Notes: generated by a model from the sequence alone, not told the origin. Counted from the first letter of the stretch, positions 50,176 to 59,920 are shown. The stretch: 64,000 nt of DNA from an uncultured Eubacterium sp. (GCA_900545305.1 UQYD01000007.1:6605-70604), one strand, 5' to 3'. A program made the numbers and translations.

Positions 50176-50218
50176 TGCTCAGACCTAATATTACAAGCCA
50201 TCGTATTAATCTTTAGAA
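50176..50218 (-). repeat. Eroded copy of the three-hairpin repeat
   Basis: On the minus strand TAAAGATTAATACGATGGCT matches the H1 loop, the H1 3' arm and the start of H2. A degraded TCTGAGC tail follows. It begins within about ten bases of the D,D-carboxypeptidase terminator, in the same orientation as that terminator. Confidence 0.55.
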
Positions 50219-50225
50219 ATTAATA

Positions 50226-50263
50226 AAAAAATAAGGTAGAAGTCAATTTTCAACTTCTACCTT
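50226..50263 (-). terminator. Intrinsic terminator of the D,D-carboxypeptidase gene
   Basis: On the minus strand AAGGTAGAAGT, nine-base loop, ACTTCTACCTT, then ATTTTTTT. Confidence 0.9.
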
Positions 50264-50289
50264 TATTTTGTACAATATTTATTTTTTTA

Positions 50290-51912
50290 TTACTGTCTTC
50301 TTCGTCTTATAGGAGGTCTGTCTGTGTTTTCAGATCTTCTTCGTCTTTCCTCCATTGACCTTTGCATTTCACGTCTTCTTTTTTGCAATCTCAATTCTTC
50401 AGCACTTCTTGTTCTTGATGAACTACTATTTCTAGGTCTTGAACTAGTTGAGCTGTTTGATGAATGTCTCTTTGTTGTAGAATTTTTTGAAGAAGAATTC
50501 TTACCGGATTTCTTTCTGCGTTTCTTCTTTTTCTTTTTGTTAATATTGTTTCTTACAACTAATAAAATAATAATTATAATTACAACTGGAATAATGAAAA
50601 TTAAAGCATTTAAAATTGTATGTAAAACAGATTTAACATTGTTTATTAATTTCATTTCAGCAAGCTGTTTATCAGATTTTGATTCTACAGAGTTAGAAGC
50701 TGTAATATCAGCTGTAGCAATGGTTTTATCTTTGTATGTAAATTCCATTGTGCCAACTTTGTCGCCTTCTTTTATTGGGGCATATATTTTATTTGCGTTG
50801 TTGTCTTTGCCATAATCAATGACAGCCTTTGTTTTTACATCATTTGCTGAAACAAAGCTTGGAAGTTTAGCACTTACATCGCCAGCAACAGTTACATTTA
50901 ATTCCCCAACATTGTAATCTTCACTTAAATATGTCTGGTATACAGGAATTTTATCTGTGTATGTTCCGGCAGTATAGACTTTGTTATCTTTGTAAACTGA
51001 AAAACCATAGTCAAGTAATGTTTTAGAGTCTGTATAGGCCTGATTATAACCATTTGCTTTCATTACAACAGATATAAGCTTTACGCCGTCTTTTTCAGCA
51101 CAAGTTACAAGAGTGTTTTTAGCATCGTCATGGAAACCTGTTTTACCACCAATAGCATACTGATAGTAATAATCAGATGTTGGCTTAAGCATTTTGTCTT
51201 TGTTATGTAAAAATCTCTGAGGACTTTTGTTATTAGCTGGAATTGTATGGTCTACAGTTCCCCAAATTTTGCTAAAGTTTTCGTCTTTAATAGCATTAAA
51301 GGCTATTAAACTCATATCATATGGTGTAGTATAATGGTCTACATCATGGAAACCGTGAGGATTATTAAAATGAGTATCCTTACAACCCCAGTCCTGAGCC
51401 TGTTTGTTCATTCTCTCTACGAATTTCTCAACAGTACCGTCTATATGTTCAGCAACCATCATACAAACTTCATTGGCTGATTCCATCATTATACCATAAA
51501 GACCGTCAAGGAAAGAAATCTGTTCGCCTTCTTTTATACCAATGATACTACTGCCTTGACCTATGCCATAAATAGCATTGTGAGATGCTGTAAGAGTATC
51601 ATCAAACTTACCATACTTACAAGCAAGATAAGCTGTCATTATCTTTGTGATACTTGCAGGGTAGAGCTTTTCGTGAGAGTTTTTTTCGTAAATTGTAACA
51701 CCAGTATTGGCGTCAATAAGAATAGCTCCTCTGGCATCAATATTCAAAACCTTAGAACTGTCAGCATAGTTATTGATAACTGACGGTTCTTCCGTAGTAG
51801 CCTCTGTTGTTGTTTCAACTACAGAAGTAGGTTGAGCATAAATATTTGAAAAAAATGTTGTTAAAATTATCGAAAATATGGTAATATATATAGTAATATG
51901 TCTTTTATACAT
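50290..51912 (-). CDS. D-alanyl-D-alanine carboxypeptidase (DacA/PBP5 family) with a basic C-terminal tail
   Basis: Trims the terminal D-Ala of peptidoglycan pentapeptides outside the membrane. A 540-residue preprotein with a signal peptide of about 26 residues and a Thr/Glu-rich spacer. The S11-peptidase motifs are S87-I-T-K90, S145-A-N147 and K257-T-G. A beta-rich C-terminal domain runs to about residue 405. A true membrane helix follows at about 434-453, then an unusual 87-residue tail very rich in Lys, Arg and Ser (for example KKKKKKRRKKSGKN). By the positive-inside rule that tail is cytoplasmic. Most relatives stop after an amphipathic anchor, so the tail is odd. Monocistronic. Confidence 0.92.
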   Translation of the reverse strand: MYKRHITIYITIFSIILTTFFSNIYAQPTSVVETTTEATTEEPSVINNYADSSKVLNIDARGAILIDANTGVTIYEKNSHEKLYPASITKIMTAYLACKYGKFDDTLTASHNAIYGIGQGSSIIGIKEGEQISFLDGLYGIMMESANEVCMMVAEHIDGTVEKFVERMNKQAQDWGCKDTHFNNPHGFHDVDHYTTPYDMSLIAFNAIKDENFSKIWGTVDHTIPANNKSPQRFLHNKDKMLKPTSDYYYQYAIGGKTGFHDDAKNTLVTCAEKDGVKLISVVMKANGYNQAYTDSKTLLDYGFSVYKDNKVYTAGTYTDKIPVYQTYLSEDYNVGELNVTVAGDVSAKLPSFVSANDVKTKAVIDYGKDNNANKIYAPIKEGDKVGTMEFTYKDKTIATADITASNSVESKSDKQLAEMKLINNVKSVLHTILNALIFIIPVVIIIIILLVVRNNINKKKKKKRRKKSGKNSSSKNSTTKRHSSNSSTSSRPRNSSSSRTRSAEELRLQKRRREMQRSMEERRRRSENTDRPPIRRRRQ

Positions 51913-52119
51913 AAAATTTCTCCTAAAAATATTTACAAAGCAAATTATTTAATCCTTTGCTTAAAAATGCAACCTATGTATTATATAATAACTTTAATTT
52001 TAATTCAAGAGATAAAATGATTTTTTAATTTTATTTTAAAATAACAGTTGACAAAAATATTTTTATGACAGAAAATAGAATGGTGTAAAAAGGAATAATT
52101 AAATGTAGGGGTTGAAATT

Positions 52120-52809
52120 ATGGCAAACAAAATTTTGGTTGTTGATGATGAAAAATTAATTGTAAAAGGAATAAAGTTTAGCCTTGAACAAGAAAATATG
52201 GAAGTTGATGTGGCATATGACGGAGAGGAAGCCTTCAATCTTGCTAAAAATAACAACTATTCCATTATTCTTTTAGACGTAATGTTGCCTAAAATTGACG
52301 GGCTTGAAGTATGCCGTATGATTAGAGAATTTTCAAATGTTCCAATCATTATGGTTACAGCAAAGGGCGAAGATATGGACAAGATTATGGGTCTTGAATA
52401 TGGTGCTGATGACTATATTACAAAGCCATTTAATATTCTTGAACTTAAGGCTAGAATTAAGGCTATATTAAGAAGAAGTGTGAGAGTTGTTACTCACGAA
52501 GAACCAAAGAGCAACGTTATAAAATCAAGAGATTTGGAAATTGACCTTGAAAGCAGAAGATGTTTCATAAAGGGCAAAGAAAAGAACCTTACTGCTAAGG
52601 AATTTGATTTATTAGAATTGTTTATGAAAAATCCAGGTAAGGTATATAGCAGAGATAATCTACTTACTACAATTTGGGGTGCCGGTTATCCGGGAGATGT
52701 AAGAGCCGTAGATGTTCATGTTCGTAGATTAAGAGAAAAAATAGAGGCTGTTCCTAGTGAACCAGAGTATATTCACACTAAATGGGGAGTTGGTTACTAT
52801 TTCCAGTAA
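52120..52809 (+). CDS. OmpR-family response regulator, WalR-like
   Basis: A 229-residue two-component regulator. The receiver domain (1-115) has VVDDEKL, the phosphoacceptor aspartate in IILLDVMLPKIDG (about residue 52) and ITKPF with its lysine. The winged-helix domain (about 130-229) ends RAVDVHVRRLREKIE then GVGYYFQ. The sequence is closest in feel to WalR/YycF, the essential cell-wall regulator. The kinase gene overlaps its end and a GerMN protein follows, in the place where yycH-like genes occur. GGGG precedes the ATG. Confidence 0.88.
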   Translation: MANKILVVDDEKLIVKGIKFSLEQENMEVDVAYDGEEAFNLAKNNNYSIILLDVMLPKIDGLEVCRMIREFSNVPIIMVTAKGEDMDKIMGLEYGADDYITKPFNILELKARIKAILRRSVRVVTHEEPKSNVIKSRDLEIDLESRRCFIKGKEKNLTAKEFDLLELFMKNPGKVYSRDNLLTTIWGAGYPGDVRAVDVHVRRLREKIEAVPSEPEYIHTKWGVGYYFQ

Positions 52810-54223
52810 AATAAGATGGTATCAAACCGTTAGATTTAAACTTTTTACGGCTATTTTGCTTGTGAGTATAGTTCCACTTATTATATTCTCAATTTATATG
52901 GTCCATACACTAGGTAGATATTTTGAGGAGTCAAGCGAGAGAGAGGCTCTTTATCAGGCAAATAAAATAGCTGGGTCTATTCAGAAAGCTGGATACCTTA
53001 CTTCTCCTGATAACAAAGATGCTTTAATTACTGAATTAAGTGATAAAAGCAGTGAAGGTGGGTTTAGAATTATTGTTGTAGACTCCAACGGTTATGTTGT
53101 AGCTGATACAAATAATTCTGCCACAGGTAAGGTCTATCTTGTGCCGGAAATATTGGTAGCTCTTTCTGGTAGAGATGAGGCAAATTTAAGACAAGATGAA
53201 AAGGCTGTTTATGCCTCTGCATATATTGAAAATTCAGCATCCAAAAAAGTAGGTGCTGTGCTTGTGGTTACATCATTTGACGATATTCATACATTATTAA
53301 GCGAGATTAATGCTCGTTGGATGGTAATTGCCATACTTATAGCTATTATAGTTATAATTTTGGTTTTTGTTATGGCTCGAATTATAATGGAGCCTTTAAA
53401 AAATATTTCTGTTACTATACAGAAAATATCAGCAGGGCAGTTGCACCAGAGAATTGAAACAAAGGGACACGATGAATTTGCTCATCTTGGTGAGGCTATC
53501 AACAATATGACCACTAGATTGGAGCAAATGGATTCATCAAGACAGGAATTTGTTTCTAATGTATCTCACGAACTTAAAACACCTTTAAGTTCAATAAAAG
53601 TTCTTACAGAGTCAATTTTATTACAGGAAAATGTTCCTACAGAAATGTATAGCGAATTTTTAAGGGATATTAATTCTGAAATAGACAGAATGACAAATAT
53701 TGTAAATGACTTGCTTTCTCTTGTACGTCTTGATTACAACGGTGCAAAGTTAAATATAGCTGAAACTGACGTAAACAAGATGCTTAGAGATATTATAAAG
53801 AGAATAAAGCCTTTAGCAGACAATAAAGAAATTACTCTTAATTATGATGCTACAAAGGAAGTTACCATTGATGCTGATGAAGTAAAACTCAGTTTGGCTA
53901 TTTCAAATCTTGTTGAAAATGGTGTTAAATACACTCCGGTAGGTGGAGAGGTTAGTGTTAGCCTTGATGCTGACCACCAGAATTGTTACATCACTGTTCA
54001 GGATACCGGTATTGGTATTGATGAAGAAGAACAGAGCAAGATTTTTGAAAGATTTTACAGAATTGACAAGACAAGAGATAGAGAAACTGGAGGAACAGGC
54101 TTGGGTCTTGCTATTACCCATTCTACAATAGTTCTTCACAATGGTTCTGTTAAGATTATAAGTGGCGAAGGTCAGGGTGCAACATTTATTGTACGTTTAC
54201 CTTTAAAATATCAACAGAGTTAA
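52757..54223 (+). CDS. Sensor histidine kinase, WalK-like
   Basis: A membrane kinase of up to 488 residues. Transmembrane helix 1 (about 27-48), an extracytoplasmic sensor part, helix 2 (about 190-212), HAMP, HisKA with the phosphorylated histidine H271 in FVSNVSHELKTPLSS, then HATPase with N box (SNLVENGVKY), G1 (DTGIGI), F box (FERFYR) and G2 (GGTGLGLAI). The start is uncertain. A GTG at 52757 has AGAGG nine bases before it but overlaps the regulator gene by 53 bases; TTG at 52790 is an alternative. Partner of the response regulator. Confidence 0.88.
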   Translation: MNQSIFTLNGELVTISSKIRWYQTVRFKLFTAILLVSIVPLIIFSIYMVHTLGRYFEESSEREALYQANKIAGSIQKAGYLTSPDNKDALITELSDKSSEGGFRIIVVDSNGYVVADTNNSATGKVYLVPEILVALSGRDEANLRQDEKAVYASAYIENSASKKVGAVLVVTSFDDIHTLLSEINARWMVIAILIAIIVIILVFVMARIIMEPLKNISVTIQKISAGQLHQRIETKGHDEFAHLGEAINNMTTRLEQMDSSRQEFVSNVSHELKTPLSSIKVLTESILLQENVPTEMYSEFLRDINSEIDRMTNIVNDLLSLVRLDYNGAKLNIAETDVNKMLRDIIKRIKPLADNKEITLNYDATKEVTIDADEVKLSLAISNLVENGVKYTPVGGEVSVSLDADHQNCYITVQDTGIGIDEEEQSKIFERFYRIDKTRDRETGGTGLGLAITHSTIVLHNGSVKIISGEGQGATFIVRLPLKYQQS

Positions 54224-54234
54224 GGGGTGGTTAG

Positions 54235-55176
54235 ATGAATATTAAAAAAACTATTATGTCTATTGTAATCACAATAACTGCTGTTGCTATAATTTTTGGT
54301 ATATTTGTTTATATTAGAGATGTGAAAATGGCAGAAGGAACAGTTTCATACAATATGTATTATGTTAATTCTGCTGAAAGCTGTTTAGGTATTGAAAAAA
54401 AGACTGTAAATTTAGTTGATGACGATGGGGTAATGTTCAATACAGTTGTCGACGAATTTGGCAGTGGACCTAAGTTTAACAATTCAGCTTTGGTTTTACC
54501 ATCTGATTTTCACATTAATTCTAAGACTTATAAAGATAAGACAGCTTATATTGACTTACAGCCTAGTTTTAATAAACTTTCTCCAAGTGACAGAATTTTA
54601 TGTATTGGAGCTATGGTGTATACCCTTACAGATATGAGTTTTATTGAAGATGTCTATGTATCAGTAAATGGCATAACATTAAATGAACCACAAACTGATA
54701 CTCCTTGGAAATTTAACAGAGAAACTATAAGAAATAATCCTACTGTAAATCCTGAAAAAACTAATTGGCAGGTTGTGGAATTGTACTTTGCTGACAGAAC
54801 AGGTACTCGTCTTGCCAGTGAGCAAAGAAGCATTGAAGTAAAGCAAAGTCTTTCATTAGAATACCAAATTGTGGAACAGCTTATTGCTGGACCTGAAAAG
54901 AATATGCTTGAAAAGACAATTCCGGCATCTACACAGATTAAGGATATTAAAACTGAAGACGGTATTTGTTATGTAAATCTTTCAAAGGAATTTATAAATA
55001 AGAAATTGGCAAATGTTACAAAGCAGACAACAGTTTATTCTATTGTAGACTCTCTTACAGAACTCGATAGTGTAAACAAAGTACAGTTCCTTATTGAAGG
55101 CGAAAAGATAAATAGCAAAAAAGACGGAATTGACTTTAGTAAGTTATTTTCAAGAAATGAAGCTATGATAAGATAA
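54235..55176 (+). CDS. GerMN-domain membrane protein
   Basis: A 313-residue protein with one N-terminal membrane anchor (about 5-27) and an extracytoplasmic part made of two GerMN-like domains. The first covers about residues 36-135 (YYVNSAESCLGIEKKTV). The second covers about 180-300 (ELYFADRTGTRLASEQR, EQLIAGPEKN, CYVNLSKEF). GerMN proteins take part in germination, sporulation or control of wall hydrolases. Its place after the WalRK-like pair suggests an accessory sensor role. Starts 12 bases after the kinase. Confidence 0.8.
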   Translation: MNIKKTIMSIVITITAVAIIFGIFVYIRDVKMAEGTVSYNMYYVNSAESCLGIEKKTVNLVDDDGVMFNTVVDEFGSGPKFNNSALVLPSDFHINSKTYKDKTAYIDLQPSFNKLSPSDRILCIGAMVYTLTDMSFIEDVYVSVNGITLNEPQTDTPWKFNRETIRNNPTVNPEKTNWQVVELYFADRTGTRLASEQRSIEVKQSLSLEYQIVEQLIAGPEKNMLEKTIPASTQIKDIKTEDGICYVNLSKEFINKKLANVTKQTTVYSIVDSLTELDSVNKVQFLIEGEKINSKKDGIDFSKLFSRNEAMIR

Positions 55177-55184
55177 GAGGGAAT

Positions 55185-57431
55185 ATGAAAAATCCAATAG
55201 TCGGTGTATTGATATTTTTTGTAATAGGATTACTTTATGGACAGTATTTTGCTCCTTGGGCATATACTGTCCTTTTTCTTGTTATATCAATAGCTTTAGT
55301 ATATTCATTATTAAATAAAAATATAATAGGTATATTTTTTATATTGGGATTTTTTGCTGGAATAGCAATAATGAATATTAATGTAGACAAAGATTTATTG
55401 CCTGAAATTGTAAACACAGATACAAAAGTACAAGCCACAGGTAAAATAATAAGTGCCAGTTATGTAAATTCCGGAAGTGGGAAATATATAGTCGATGTTG
55501 ACGAAATTAAAAGTGACAACAAAGTGTACAATGATAAATGCAGAGTATGTGTTTATGGTGAAAAAGGGCTTTACATAGGAGATGTTATAGAGGTTACCGG
55601 AAAATTAAAAACTCCGGAAACAAAGAAAAATCCTTTTGATTTTGACAGTTATAATTACTATAAAATTAAAAGAATAGACTATTCTATGTCTGGAAAAATA
55701 AAGTACATTTCTACTGATGAAGATAGCCTTAATTTGAAAATAGATAATACAAGGAAATACTTTTATAATATCATATATAGAATTTCTCCAAAAAATAAAA
55801 GAGGAATTATAGGGGCTATGGTTTTAGGCTATAAAGATGATATAAGTGATAATGTATACGAACTTTACAGAAGTGCAGGAGTATCACATATTTTAGCAAT
55901 ATCAGGATTACATATTTCTATTTTTGCCGGAATAATACTGTTTTTGCTAAATAGATTTAACAGAAAAATAGCATCAGCAGTTTTGCTTGTGTTTATGGCT
56001 TTTTATTGTGTCATAACAGGCTGTGCATCATCTACAATTAGGGCTGTAATTATGATTTATGTATTGCAGTTGGGTCAAGTTTTTTATAGAAAATATAATC
56101 TTATAGGGTCAACGGCTTTTGCCTGCCTGATGTTGCTTATTTTTAATCCATACTATATTTATGACATTGGATTTCAGTATTCCTTTGGCTGTGTTTTTAC
56201 AATAGGTATGGTTTTTGAAATTATAAAGGAATATAAAATTGAGGGAAAATTTATAAGACTTTTTATGGTTACATTTTTTATTGGGGTGACAAGCAAGGTA
56301 ATAACGGCATACCATTTTTATTCCCTTAATCCTATTGATATTATTTCAAATATGATAATAGTTCCTTGTGTTAGCTTTGTGTTGCCAATTTGCCTTTTGG
56401 CTATAGCTGTAGGCTGTTTTTCAGCATCTCTGGGAGTTATTATTATGAAACCGGCTATTATGGCTTTTGATTTTTTTGATATAGTATGTAAATTTACAAC
56501 AGGTACAGCTTTTTCAAACTATTTCACAGGTGCTGTACCGTTGTTGACGACAGTTATAATGCTTTTGTTGATTGTATTTTTATACAAATTTGTTTTGACA
56601 AGACAGTTAATATATGTTTTGCCAATTATGTTGTGTATTTTTCTGTGCCGTATAAAGCCTACTGAATATAATAGAATTGATGTTTTGTCAGCAGGTAAAG
56701 CTGAATGTGTAGTAATAAGAGATGCAGATTATGTTGGCATAATAAATGGTGGCAAATATGGAAATAGTGCAACAGGTGAAAAGGTAATAGTTCCCTATAT
56801 GAAATATTACAATGTAAAGCATATAGATGATATATTTATTACATCATCTGAAAATTATGCCATTGGAGGTATTCCGGATTTATTAAAGAATGTAAATGTT
56901 GAAAATATTTACATACCTAAAAATGTTAAGGTGACTGAAAAGTTACAAGATATATTGAATTTAGCTAGAAATAATAATGTAGGCATACACTATATTTTAA
57001 AAGATGAAGAATTAAATGCTGTTGAAAATCTTAAATATAAATGTTATTATATAGGCTCAGGAAAGTATGGCAAATATGGTATAAAGGTGACTTTAGACAA
57101 TGTTACGTTTTTAGTACCTTTCAATATTTCAAATAAATATGAAAGAGATTTTTATAAAAGAGGTATAGAGTCTGACGTACTGTTGCTTTCAAAAAGTGGT
57201 TCTAAAAAAGCTAATTCACAAGAATTTATAGATGCCGTTAAGCCTAAAAATGCCATAGTCAGCACAAGTTTAAAGGATTATTCTGAAAGTGAAGTTTTAG
57301 ATATTTTAAAGAATTACAAAATAAATTTGTATAATACTAAAGCCGATGGTATGATAACTATAAGGACCGTTGACAATGGCTATGAAATAAAAAAATATGT
57401 GGGAGGTGATATTTTTGCAGAATTTAGATAA
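55185..57431 (+). CDS. comEC: ComEC/Rec2 DNA-channel protein with a degenerate metallo-beta-lactamase domain
   Basis: A 748-residue polytopic membrane protein of the competence DNA channel family. It has the N-terminal OB-like DUF4131 region, the competence core with GVSHILAISGLHISIFAG near residue 235 and about ten helices, and a C-terminal metallo-beta-lactamase-like domain from about residue 500. In that domain the zinc motif normally written THPHADHIGG reads TSSENYAIGG, so the metal ligands are lost and the domain is probably catalytically dead. Other competence genes are not in the window. GAGGG precedes the start. It overlaps holA, the usual neighbour in Firmicutes. Confidence 0.88.
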   Translation: MKNPIVGVLIFFVIGLLYGQYFAPWAYTVLFLVISIALVYSLLNKNIIGIFFILGFFAGIAIMNINVDKDLLPEIVNTDTKVQATGKIISASYVNSGSGKYIVDVDEIKSDNKVYNDKCRVCVYGEKGLYIGDVIEVTGKLKTPETKKNPFDFDSYNYYKIKRIDYSMSGKIKYISTDEDSLNLKIDNTRKYFYNIIYRISPKNKRGIIGAMVLGYKDDISDNVYELYRSAGVSHILAISGLHISIFAGIILFLLNRFNRKIASAVLLVFMAFYCVITGCASSTIRAVIMIYVLQLGQVFYRKYNLIGSTAFACLMLLIFNPYYIYDIGFQYSFGCVFTIGMVFEIIKEYKIEGKFIRLFMVTFFIGVTSKVITAYHFYSLNPIDIISNMIIVPCVSFVLPICLLAIAVGCFSASLGVIIMKPAIMAFDFFDIVCKFTTGTAFSNYFTGAVPLLTTVIMLLLIVFLYKFVLTRQLIYVLPIMLCIFLCRIKPTEYNRIDVLSAGKAECVVIRDADYVGIINGGKYGNSATGEKVIVPYMKYYNVKHIDDIFITSSENYAIGGIPDLLKNVNVENIYIPKNVKVTEKLQDILNLARNNNVGIHYILKDEELNAVENLKYKCYYIGSGKYGKYGIKVTLDNVTFLVPFNISNKYERDFYKRGIESDVLLLSKSGSKKANSQEFIDAVKPKNAIVSTSLKDYSESEVLDILKNYKINLYNTKADGMITIRTVDNGYEIKKYVGGDIFAEFR

Positions 57432-58395
57432 TGATATTAAAAGTGGTAGTTTTAAAAGAGTTTATTTAATATATGGTGAAGAATCTTTTCTTGTAAAGGA
57501 ATATGAAAACAAGCTGAAAGAAAGTATAATTCCGGCAGGGGCAGAAACTATGAATTTATCTGTTTTTGACGGCAAAGGCTTTTCCGGTAAAGAAATAAGC
57601 GAGGCTATAGATACAATGCCTTTCTTTAGCGAATATAGATTAGTAATAGTTAGAGATAGTGGGCTATTTACTATAGGTAGAAAAGATGATACGGATTTAC
57701 TTGCAGAATATGTAAAGAGTATACCGGATACTTCTGTTTTGGTTTTCTGTAATGAGAAAGTTGACAAGAGAAATGCACTTTATAAGGCTGTTAAGAAAAA
57801 TGGCTATGTGTGCGAAATAAATATGCTCAAGGAGAAAGAGCTTACTAACTGGGTTATTAAACTTTCTGGAAATAAAATATCAGCTTCTGACAGCGAATAT
57901 TTCATAAAAAATATTGGCGTAAGTATGGTTGCCTTAAAGGAAGAAATGACAAAACTCCTTAACTATACAGGTGATAAAAAAATAACAAGAGAAGATATAG
58001 ATATTGCCTGTACAAAATCTGTTGAGTCCAATATTTTCGATATGGTTGGAGCAATAGGTGGCAAGAATACAGAACTAGCCTTGGATATTTACGGCAATCT
58101 CCTTAATATGAAAGAAAGCCCTTTGGGTATACTTAAAATGATTGCAAGACAGTTTAAAATGATACTGGAATGTAAATACCTCTTGAGAAAAAAATATACA
58201 AAACAGCAAATAGCCTATGAATTAGGTTTAAGAGAATTTATAGTAGCAGGTTGTATAAATCAAAGTAGAAATTTTACTTTAGGAAATTTAATGAAAGCTG
58301 TAGAAGATTGTGCAAAGTGTGATATTGATATTAAGAGAGGTCTTATACAGGATAAATTGGGCGTAGAAATAATAATATTGAAATATGCTAAATAG
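57415..58395 (+). CDS. holA: DNA polymerase III subunit delta
   Basis: The delta subunit of the clamp loader opens the sliding clamp. A 326-residue protein with the AAA+-like fold lacking ATPase motifs: RVYLIYGEESFLVKEYENKL at the N-terminus, MPFFSEYRLVIVRDS, FCNEKVDKRNALYK, and the C-terminal collar helices (GILKMIARQFKMIL). An ATG six codons upstream lacks a ribosome site. TTG at 57415 follows GGGAGGTG by six bases and is preferred. It overlaps comEC by 17 bases. Confidence 0.92.
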   Translation: MQNLDNDIKSGSFKRVYLIYGEESFLVKEYENKLKESIIPAGAETMNLSVFDGKGFSGKEISEAIDTMPFFSEYRLVIVRDSGLFTIGRKDDTDLLAEYVKSIPDTSVLVFCNEKVDKRNALYKAVKKNGYVCEINMLKEKELTNWVIKLSGNKISASDSEYFIKNIGVSMVALKEEMTKLLNYTGDKKITREDIDIACTKSVESNIFDMVGAIGGKNTELALDIYGNLLNMKESPLGILKMIARQFKMILECKYLLRKKYTKQQIAYELGLREFIVAGCINQSRNFTLGNLMKAVEDCAKCDIDIKRGLIQDKLGVEIIILKYAK

Positions 58396-58447
58396 AATAT
58401 AAATTATATCAAAGTATTGTATTTATATATTCTATTTTAACTATGAA

Positions 58448-58486
58448 AAAAGTCATATACTGGCAAAGGTATATGACTTTTACTTT
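58448..58486. terminator. Bidirectional terminator between holA and the degV gene
   Basis: Stem AAAAGTCATATAC/GTATATGACTTTT with an eight-base loop; T-rich on both sides. Confidence 0.88.
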
Positions 58487-59467
58487 TTAATTCTTATTTA
58501 TCAAAATATCTTTTTTACTTTCTAATTTTTCGATTTTCTTTTCAAGTTTTTCGATTTTTTTGTTTTCTTTCATAGCCTGCTTTTCTTCTTTAATTACAAG
58601 TTTATCTACAAAATCGTCATTGTAATTTCTGATGTATGCAATACCAATGGCTGTAGGACCGGTATGAGCACCTATAGTAGCACCGATATTTAATTTAATA
58701 TAATTAGCACCTTCGTCTAATCTTAAATCGTCAGGACTTTCGTTTTCGAAAAATGAAAGTTTAGCAAAAGAAAATTCTTTTACATTTTTTATTTTCTTAG
58801 AAATGCCATGTTCTATTTCAAGAATAGCTTTTTTTCTTCCTCTTACTTTTCCCTCTGGCAAAAGTTCACCATCATCTAATTTTATTAAAGGTTTAATATT
58901 AAGTAACTTACCGGCAAGGGCAGAGGCTTTTCCAATTCTGCCACCTCTTTGAAGAAATTTTAAATCATCTACAGTGAAAAGTATACCGCTTGTAGTAGCA
59001 AGTATTTTACTTCTTTGACAAATTTCTTCAAAATCAAGATTATTTTCAGCCATTTTGCAACATTCTAAAACTAAAAGACCTTGACCGCCAGTAGCAGAAA
59101 GAGAGTCAACAATTTCTACTTTCGCATTGGCATAGTCTTCTAATATCATATTTTTAGCATTAACAGCACTTTGGAAAGAACCACTGAATTTTTGAGAAAG
59201 AGTAAAGCAAATAACTGATAAATTTTCCTTAACAGCTTTTTCAAATCTAGTGTAATAATCATCAATAGATGGACAAGCTGTTTTAGGGTTTGCTTCAGAA
59301 GAAACAAGCTGGTCATAGAAATCCTTTTGAGAAATTTCTTCACCTTCTTTTAAATAAGTTTCTTCACTGAATGAAACATAAAAAGGCACAACATCTATTC
59401 CGTATTTTTCTACAAGTTCTTTAGATAAATCAGCCGAACTGTCTGTAATAATCTGTATATTTTTCAA
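58487..59467 (-). CDS. DegV-family fatty-acid-binding protein with coiled-coil tail
   Basis: A 326-residue cytosolic protein of the DegV/FakB family. FakB proteins bind a fatty acid and present it to the kinase FakA. Typical segments are IITDSSADLSKEL, DVVPFYVSF, DFYDQL, TACPSIDDYYTRFEKA, CFTLSQKFSGSFQSA, FTVDDLKFLQRGGRIG and IGAHTGPTAIGIAY. About 35 residues at the C-terminus form a highly charged coiled coil (ENKKIEKLEKKIEKLESKK) that standard FakB proteins lack. AGGAGG-type ribosome site. Monocistronic. Confidence 0.9.
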   Translation of the reverse strand: MKNIQIITDSSADLSKELVEKYGIDVVPFYVSFSEETYLKEGEEISQKDFYDQLVSSEANPKTACPSIDDYYTRFEKAVKENLSVICFTLSQKFSGSFQSAVNAKNMILEDYANAKVEIVDSLSATGGQGLLVLECCKMAENNLDFEEICQRSKILATTSGILFTVDDLKFLQRGGRIGKASALAGKLLNIKPLIKLDDGELLPEGKVRGRKKAILEIEHGISKKIKNVKEFSFAKLSFFENESPDDLRLDEGANYIKLNIGATIGAHTGPTAIGIAYIRNYNDDFVDKLVIKEEKQAMKENKKIEKLEKKIEKLESKKDILINKN

Positions 59468-59476
59468 AACTTCCTC

Positions 59477-59920
59477 CTAAAAACTACTTGGGATTGGTAC
59501 TCCTCTAGGTTCAACAGGTGTAGAGAACACAATCTGTGTACTTGTCTTGCCAAAAGTTTGGAGTCTACCTATAAACTCGTCTAAATCCATTGTACTTGGA
59601 AATGCTACTTTAAGGAGCATACTATATTCGCCAGTAACACAATTACATTCAAGTACGTTTCTTTCTGCCTTAATAAAAGGATAGAACTCTGGCTTTTGAT
59701 TTGGATTCATTTCAAGATTTATAAAGGCAGTAATATGATACCCCAATTTATGTCTATCAACTCTTGCTCTATAATTTTTTATAATTCCCTGTTTCTCTAA
59801 ATGGTCAATTCTTGATGAAACAGCTGGAGAAGATAAAAATACTTGTTCTGCAATACTCTTGAGAGGAGTACGAGCATTTTCTTGTAAAATTTCAAGAATT
59901 TGTTTATCTATTTTATCCAT
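59477..59920 (-). CDS. Lrp/AsnC-family transcriptional regulator
   Basis: A 147-residue regulator. N-terminal AsnC helix-turn-helix: MDKIDKQILEILQENARTPL, QVFLSSPAVSSRIDHLEKQG. The C-terminal RAM ligand domain starts near residue 65 (YHITAFINLEMNP, NVLECNCVTGEYSMLLKVAF). Such proteins sense amino acids and act as feast/famine regulators. The open frame continues 62 codons upstream, but AGGAGG lies just before the ATG used here and the upstream part is AT-rich low-complexity sequence. It lies ten bases upstream of degV on the same strand. Confidence 0.9.
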   Translation of the reverse strand: MDKIDKQILEILQENARTPLKSIAEQVFLSSPAVSSRIDHLEKQGIIKNYRARVDRHKLGYHITAFINLEMNPNQKPEFYPFIKAERNVLECNCVTGEYSMLLKVAFPSTMDLDEFIGRLQTFGKTSTQIVFSTPVEPRGVPIPSSF

